Part shown: piece after piece, positions 60,789 through 64,000 of the stretch
Layout: every line of letters starts with the position of its first letter
Numbering within the stretch: the first letter of the stretch is position 1
From: Marinobacter litoralis
GTDB lineage: Bacteria; Pseudomonadota; Gammaproteobacteria; Pseudomonadales; Oleiphilaceae
Reading direction: 5' to 3'
DNA: 64,000 bases
Assembly (NCBI RefSeq): GCF_003336705.1
Contig: NZ_QMDL01000002.1
Location: forward strand, 667,262 to 731,261
The notes under the pieces: generated by a model
Database searches by the model: none
What the model was told of the DNA's origin: nothing
Seen by the model: the letters and a program-made list of their open reading frames with translations, nothing else
Translations under genes and position numbers: made by a program

Positions 60789-62387
60789 CTAAACACTATG
60801 ATAAAGGATATCGTCTTCGCCGGGGTCCGCCTGCTCTCGATTTACTTCTTCACTCGTGCTCGCTTTCGTCGAGGTTGTTACGCTCGCGCCTTCCCCCGTC
60901 TCGCCCTGAGATTCGGAGCCCGACTCAAGCTCGGAGGCAGTCGGTTCTTCCGCAACCGTGCCTTGGCTTGTCGAGCACCAGACAGCCGCACTGCCATTTT
61001 CGCACAAGTTCGCCAACGAGACTGCGATGTATTGAGTGCCAATCCATGCAACGACCAACGGCAGTATCAGGCGCATAGACCAGAGCCACGCTTTGCGGAA
61101 TAGTACAGGTGCGTCGCCCAGCATGCTGGCAGAGTAGCGTTTAGTCAGCCCCCACCCGGCAAACGTTGCGACCAAAATGGCCACCGCCGGTATCAACACA
61201 CCGCCCGCAATCAACTCTATCCAGCGGTAGGTTGTGGCACCCGCCAACCGGTATTCAGACCATACGTTGAATGAAAACAAAGAGGCCAACCCCGCAAGCC
61301 AAACGGCGGCCCCCACAATGATCACCGACCAGGCTCTTGGCGCCCCCGTCCACTCCCGAAACCAAGCAACGACCGACTCCAGCAGCGCTATCGAGGTTGC
61401 CCAAACAACCAGCATGACCGCCAAAAAAACCGCAGCAATCACAACTTGGCTGAGCGGTACCGACGCCAGCGTGACCGGCAAAGAAACAAATAACAGCCCG
61501 AACCCATGCTGCCCATCAAGACTGCCACTGCCGGATGCCACGGAAAACATCATTACACCGACAACAATGGCGATTAATGTATCCATCAGAACAACCGCCA
61601 GCAGTGAGCGCTTTAACCGGGTATGCGAGGTACTATAGGCCCCGAAAATGGCCCATACGCCCACCCCCAAGCCCAGCGTGAAGAAAGCGTGGAAGAAGGC
61701 GGCCTGAACACTTTCCAGGCCAAACTGCTCAGGGCGCATAACCAGAATACTTTCAACGCCCGATGCCAACTGGCCATGTGTTGCAGCCACTGCAAACAGG
61801 CCGAGCATTAACACCAAACCGCCGGGCACAATCATCCGTAATGAACGCTCTACGCCGCTCACCACGCCTCGTGCAGAGACCCATACCACCAACAATAAAA
61901 AGAAGGCATGCCAGCCCATAAACTCCCGATAACGTCCAGAGCTCGACACCAGTTCGGCCAGAATCCCCGTGGCCTCTACGGTGCTTCCCCCCCCGAAGCT
62001 ATCCGTTGCGCCAAAGAAAATGTAGGCAACAACAATGCCGCCAAACACGGCTGTAAACGAAAGCACCAGAAACGACGCAAGAATGCTTAATGGCCCTGCC
62101 AAGCGCCATACCGGCGAACTTCCTGCGTTCTTAACCAAGCCATCCATTGCCAGAACCATTCCATGGCGGGAATGCCGGCCAATCGCAGCTTCGGTCACCA
62201 TCAGCGGTAACGTGACCCCGAGCAGGCAAACCAGATAAGCCAGTACGAACAACCCACCGCCATGAACGCTGGCGAGATACGGGAATTGCCACAGATTGGC
62301 GAGCCCCACAGTTGCGCCCACCGAGGCCCAAAAGAAGGTTGATTTTCGGGTAAACGACCCGATAGATGTCTGATACTTACTCGACAT
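60789..62387 (-). CDS. Sodium:neurotransmitter symporter (NSS/SNF) family transporter
   Basis: 532 aa inner-membrane protein with about 11-12 hydrophobic segments and the NSS start FTRKSTFFWASVGATVGLANLWQFPYLASVHGGGLF. Family members carry amino acids or osmolytes with sodium. The usual GNIWRFPY motif is ANLWQFPY here: the extracellular-gate arginine (Arg30 in LeuT) is Gln34. The C-terminal 45 residues are a low-complexity Glu/Ser/Thr tail. ATG at 62387 has AGGGA upstream. It is inserted upstream of ratA, where pseudomonads have smpB directly divergent. Confidence 0.88.
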   Translation of the reverse strand: MSSKYQTSIGSFTRKSTFFWASVGATVGLANLWQFPYLASVHGGGLFVLAYLVCLLGVTLPLMVTEAAIGRHSRHGMVLAMDGLVKNAGSSPVWRLAGPLSILASFLVLSFTAVFGGIVVAYIFFGATDSFGGGSTVEATGILAELVSSSGRYREFMGWHAFFLLLVVWVSARGVVSGVERSLRMIVPGGLVLMLGLFAVAATHGQLASGVESILVMRPEQFGLESVQAAFFHAFFTLGLGVGVWAIFGAYSTSHTRLKRSLLAVVLMDTLIAIVVGVMMFSVASGSGSLDGQHGFGLLFVSLPVTLASVPLSQVVIAAVFLAVMLVVWATSIALLESVVAWFREWTGAPRAWSVIIVGAAVWLAGLASLFSFNVWSEYRLAGATTYRWIELIAGGVLIPAVAILVATFAGWGLTKRYSASMLGDAPVLFRKAWLWSMRLILPLVVAWIGTQYIAVSLANLCENGSAAVWCSTSQGTVAEEPTASELESGSESQGETGEGASVTTSTKASTSEEVNREQADPGEDDILYHSV

Positions 62388-62473
62388 TGTGATCCCTAAT
62401 GTCAAAAGGCTCGTTATTGTAGCCGACAGTGTGGCCTAGGTACGAATGCCGACAGGCCTTTCCGGGTCAAATC

Positions 62474-62503
62474 GTGACCCGTCTGGCCCTACTGGGCTAC
62501 AAT
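62474..62503 (+). promoter_or_regulatory. Probable smpB promoter with overlapping dyad
   Basis: GTGACC (62474-62479), an 18-base spacer and TACAAT (62498-62503) form a plausible sigma-70 promoter. A perfect inverted repeat, CGGGTCA-N5-TGACCCG (62463-62481), overlaps the -35 and may be an operator. Confidence 0.5.
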
Positions 62504-62568
62504 GCTCGTTTTGCTGATAGCCATACACTTGGCCAGCAGATTCATTTTTCAGATTCCGAGAAGGTTTC

Positions 62569-63048
62569 ATGAGCAAGAAAAAGCCTGGTATGCCCAGCAG
62601 CACCATCGCCCTCAACAAAAAGGCGAAACATGAATACCATATAGAGGAACGCTTCGAAGCGGGTATCGCCCTGCTCGGCTGGGAAGTTAAATCGTTGCGG
62701 GCCGGCAAGGGCCAGATCACCGATGCCTACGTATTGCTGAAAGACGGCGAAGCCTTTTTGCTGGGCGCTCATTTTCAGCCACTGACCGCTGCCTCCACTC
62801 ACGTGATAGCCGACCCGACCCGCACGCGCAAGTTGCTTCTGCACGCCAAAGAACTGGCCAAGCTGATTGGCGAAACCAGCCAGGCCGGCCAGACCTGCGT
62901 ACCTCTTGCACTGTATTGGAAAGGCAACAAGGTGAAATGTGAAATCGCCTTGGTGAAAGGAAAGAAGCTGTTCGACAAGCGCGCCACCGAGAAAGAGCGC
63001 GACTGGAACCGTCAGAAACAACGAATCATGCGCGAAAACGCCGGCTGA
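62569..63048 (+). CDS. smpB: SsrA-binding protein SmpB
   Basis: 159 aa. An oligonucleotide-binding-like barrel ([43 protein letters not shown]) is followed by a basic C-terminal tail ending near [19 protein letters not shown] that enters the decoding centre. It binds tmRNA and is essential for trans-translation. Placed 63 bases upstream of ssrA, its RNA partner. Confidence 0.98.
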   Translation: MSKKKPGMPSSTIALNKKAKHEYHIEERFEAGIALLGWEVKSLRAGKGQITDAYVLLKDGEAFLLGAHFQPLTAASTHVIADPTRTRKLLLHAKELAKLIGETSQAGQTCVPLALYWKGNKVKCEIALVKGKKLFDKRATEKERDWNRQKQRIMRENAG

Positions 63049-63073
63049 TCGTACAAACCGCAACAAACAAGCC

Positions 63074-63103
63074 TTGAAGTTAAGCAAGGCGCCCACATAT
63101 ACT
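63074..63103 (+). promoter_or_regulatory. ssrA promoter
   Basis: TTGAAG (63074-63079), an 18-base spacer and TATACT (63098-63103) put the start about nine bases before the mature tmRNA 5' end at 63112. Confidence 0.75.
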
Positions 63104-63111
63104 GTGGATAA

Positions 63112-63475
63112 GGGGACGACATGGCTTCGACGCTGGTGGCGAACCCTTGGGTGCATGTCGAGATGGCAGCGAATCTCGTTAATCCAAAGCTGCAATGCAA
63201 TAGTCGCAAACGACGAAAACTACGCACTAGCAGCGTAAGCTGCTAGTCGTCCTGACCGGGTCGCCCGTAGCCCGGAAGCAACATCTCAGGACGTCATCGC
63301 TTACGGGATGCTCCGTTATCCAGAGTTCACTGGCTAGCGGCTAAGATTTAAAGAACTCGCCTCTTGCACCCTGGCCTTCGGGTCGCTTGAGGTTAAATCA
63401 ATAGAAGGACATAAACATGTAGATCTCAAGGCATAGTGCTGGCGGACGCGGGTTCAATTCCCGCCGTCTCCACCA
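63112..63475 (+). ncRNA. ssrA: Transfer-messenger RNA
   Basis: 364 nt. The 5' GGGGACG pairs with the 3' CGTCTCC before ACCA, giving the tRNA-like acceptor stem, and the T-arm GGGTTCAATTCCC is intact. The resume codon GCA at 63206 begins the tag reading frame, giving ANDENYALAA and TAA at 63236-63238. It rescues stalled ribosomes with SmpB. The 3' end is a common integration site for islands. Confidence 0.97.
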
Positions 63476-63490
63476 AACCAACCGAATTAA

Positions 63491-63514
63491 GCCCCTAATT
63501 TAGGGGCTTTTTTT
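63491..63514 (+). terminator. Intrinsic terminator of ssrA
   Basis: GCCCCTAA and TTAGGGGC form a compact hairpin followed by seven Ts, 15 bases after the tmRNA CCA. Confidence 0.9.
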
Positions 63515-63584
63515 GTCTGCAGGTACTACCTCTACTCAAAACCTCGATTATTTTCTGGAGGGATTACACTCCCTTCTGAATCTT

Positions 63585-63773
63585 ATGAGCACGATAAGCG
63601 AGGAGAGTCTACGAGACCCCCTACCGATCCGAGTCGCCTATGAGATGGGCTGGATGCAGAGCTTGAAACAAGCAAAACACCCGTTTTCAGGCGGGTCTAG
63701 TGTGAGGTCGTCTTTTGCCGATAGGTATCGAAACATGCCCAAGTGGCTTGGACTCGGCGATAGCGCGGACTAA
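63585..63773 (+). CDS. Small hypothetical protein after ssrA
   Basis: 62 aa from the first in-frame ATG. The frame is open back to the ssrA terminator, where a TTG at 63513 is an unlikely start. It contains RVAYEMGWMQSLKQAKHPFSGGSS and ends in KWLGLGDSAD. No family is recognised and there is no clear ribosome-binding site at 63585. Codon use and lower GC differ from the upstream housekeeping genes, consistent with island DNA, but a non-coding stretch is also possible. Confidence 0.4.
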   Translation: MSTISEESLRDPLPIRVAYEMGWMQSLKQAKHPFSGGSSVRSSFADRYRNMPKWLGLGDSAD

Positions 63774-63929
63774 CGATACAACAAACTCATAGAGCCAAAA
63801 CAGCTCTAGCCTTAATGGTAAGACTTTGAAGAACTGATATACTGACGATTGGCTGGTTGAAGCTTCTTTGAACGTATCATCATGCTAAAACCGAGCAAGT
63901 TTATCGAACGAATAGAGGGTTATATTACG

Positions 63930-64000
63930 ATGGCTCGAAACGCAGACACTAGAATGCCCTCAGACGAGCAGAAAGCGGCACACGTGAGAAAGACCAGGAT
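63930..64000 (+). CDS. Start of a hypothetical gene running off the window
   Basis: An open frame begins at ATG 63930, with GAGGG ten bases upstream, and reads MARNADTRMPSDEQKAAHVRKTR without a stop to the window end. An in-frame ATG at 63882 is also possible. The visible part is basic and hydrophilic; family unknown. Confidence 0.4.
   Translation, partial: MARNADTRMPSDEQKAAHVRKTR

Overview
The window looks like a moderately GC-rich gammaproteobacterial chromosome, most like Marinobacter or a close relative. This is inferred from protein resemblance, the pseudomonad-type order of the housekeeping block, and a tmRNA tag reading ANDENYALAA. I saw no CRISPR array, transposase or prophage. About fifty protein genes, one tRNA and tmRNA account for nearly all of the sequence.

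Layout. 1-10.9 kb is catabolic: a branched-chain-amino-acid-type ABC transporter (ATPase, ATPase, binding protein, two permeases), a zinc-lobe dehydrogenase, a MarR regulator, a PcaF-like 3-oxoacyl-CoA thiolase, a LysR regulator and a bifunctional enoyl-CoA hydratase/3-hydroxyacyl-CoA dehydrogenase that is frameshifted by a 7-bp tandem duplication. Together these suggest uptake and beta-oxidation-like breakdown of an organic acid or aromatic-derived acid. 10.9-15.3 kb holds aceE-aceF (pyruvate dehydrogenase). 15.9-20.8 kb holds a KamA-family radical SAM aminomutase, a CnoX/YbbN-like thioredoxin-TPR protein and lon. 21-22.7 kb holds a MarR regulator and a membrane TPR protein. 22.8-27.7 kb is a complete livKHMGF operon. 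27.7-31.7 kb is a small envelope cluster: a lipoprotein, a DUF3015 protein, a DUF4105/Lnb-like protein and an alpha/beta hydrolase.

31.9-63.0 kb matches the conserved block known from Pseudomonas: pnp, rpsO, truB, rbfA, infB, nusA, rimP, tRNA-Leu(GAG), secG, tpiA, glmM, folP, ftsH, yhbY, greA, carB, carA, dapB, dnaJ, dnaK, grpE, recN, fur, bamE, rnfH, ratA, smpB and ssrA. Two departures stand out: rlmE is missing from its usual place between yhbY and ftsH, and a sodium:neurotransmitter-symporter-family gene sits upstream of ratA. After ssrA the sequence changes to small unrecognised ORFs, which may be the start of an island at the tmRNA 3' end.

Regulatory structure is rich. There is a rimP-nusA leader with its own promoter and two tandem intrinsic terminators, a grpE/recN intergene with a sigma-32-like promoter on one strand and a LexA-double-box promoter on the other, an ATAC-N7-GTAT LysR-type site before the hydratase/dehydrogenase gene, and a stem-loop in the pnp leader.

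The most unusual observation is a pair of intergenic palindromic elements (31753-31864 and, inverted, 52331-52428). They share a 46-nt core (43/46 identical) that can fold into two hairpins, but have quite different outer arms, each almost fully self-complementary. One stem pair differs between copies by a compensatory change (G-C versus A-T). This is the pattern of a structured repeat family under selection for shape. A third, unrelated long palindrome lies between lon and marR.
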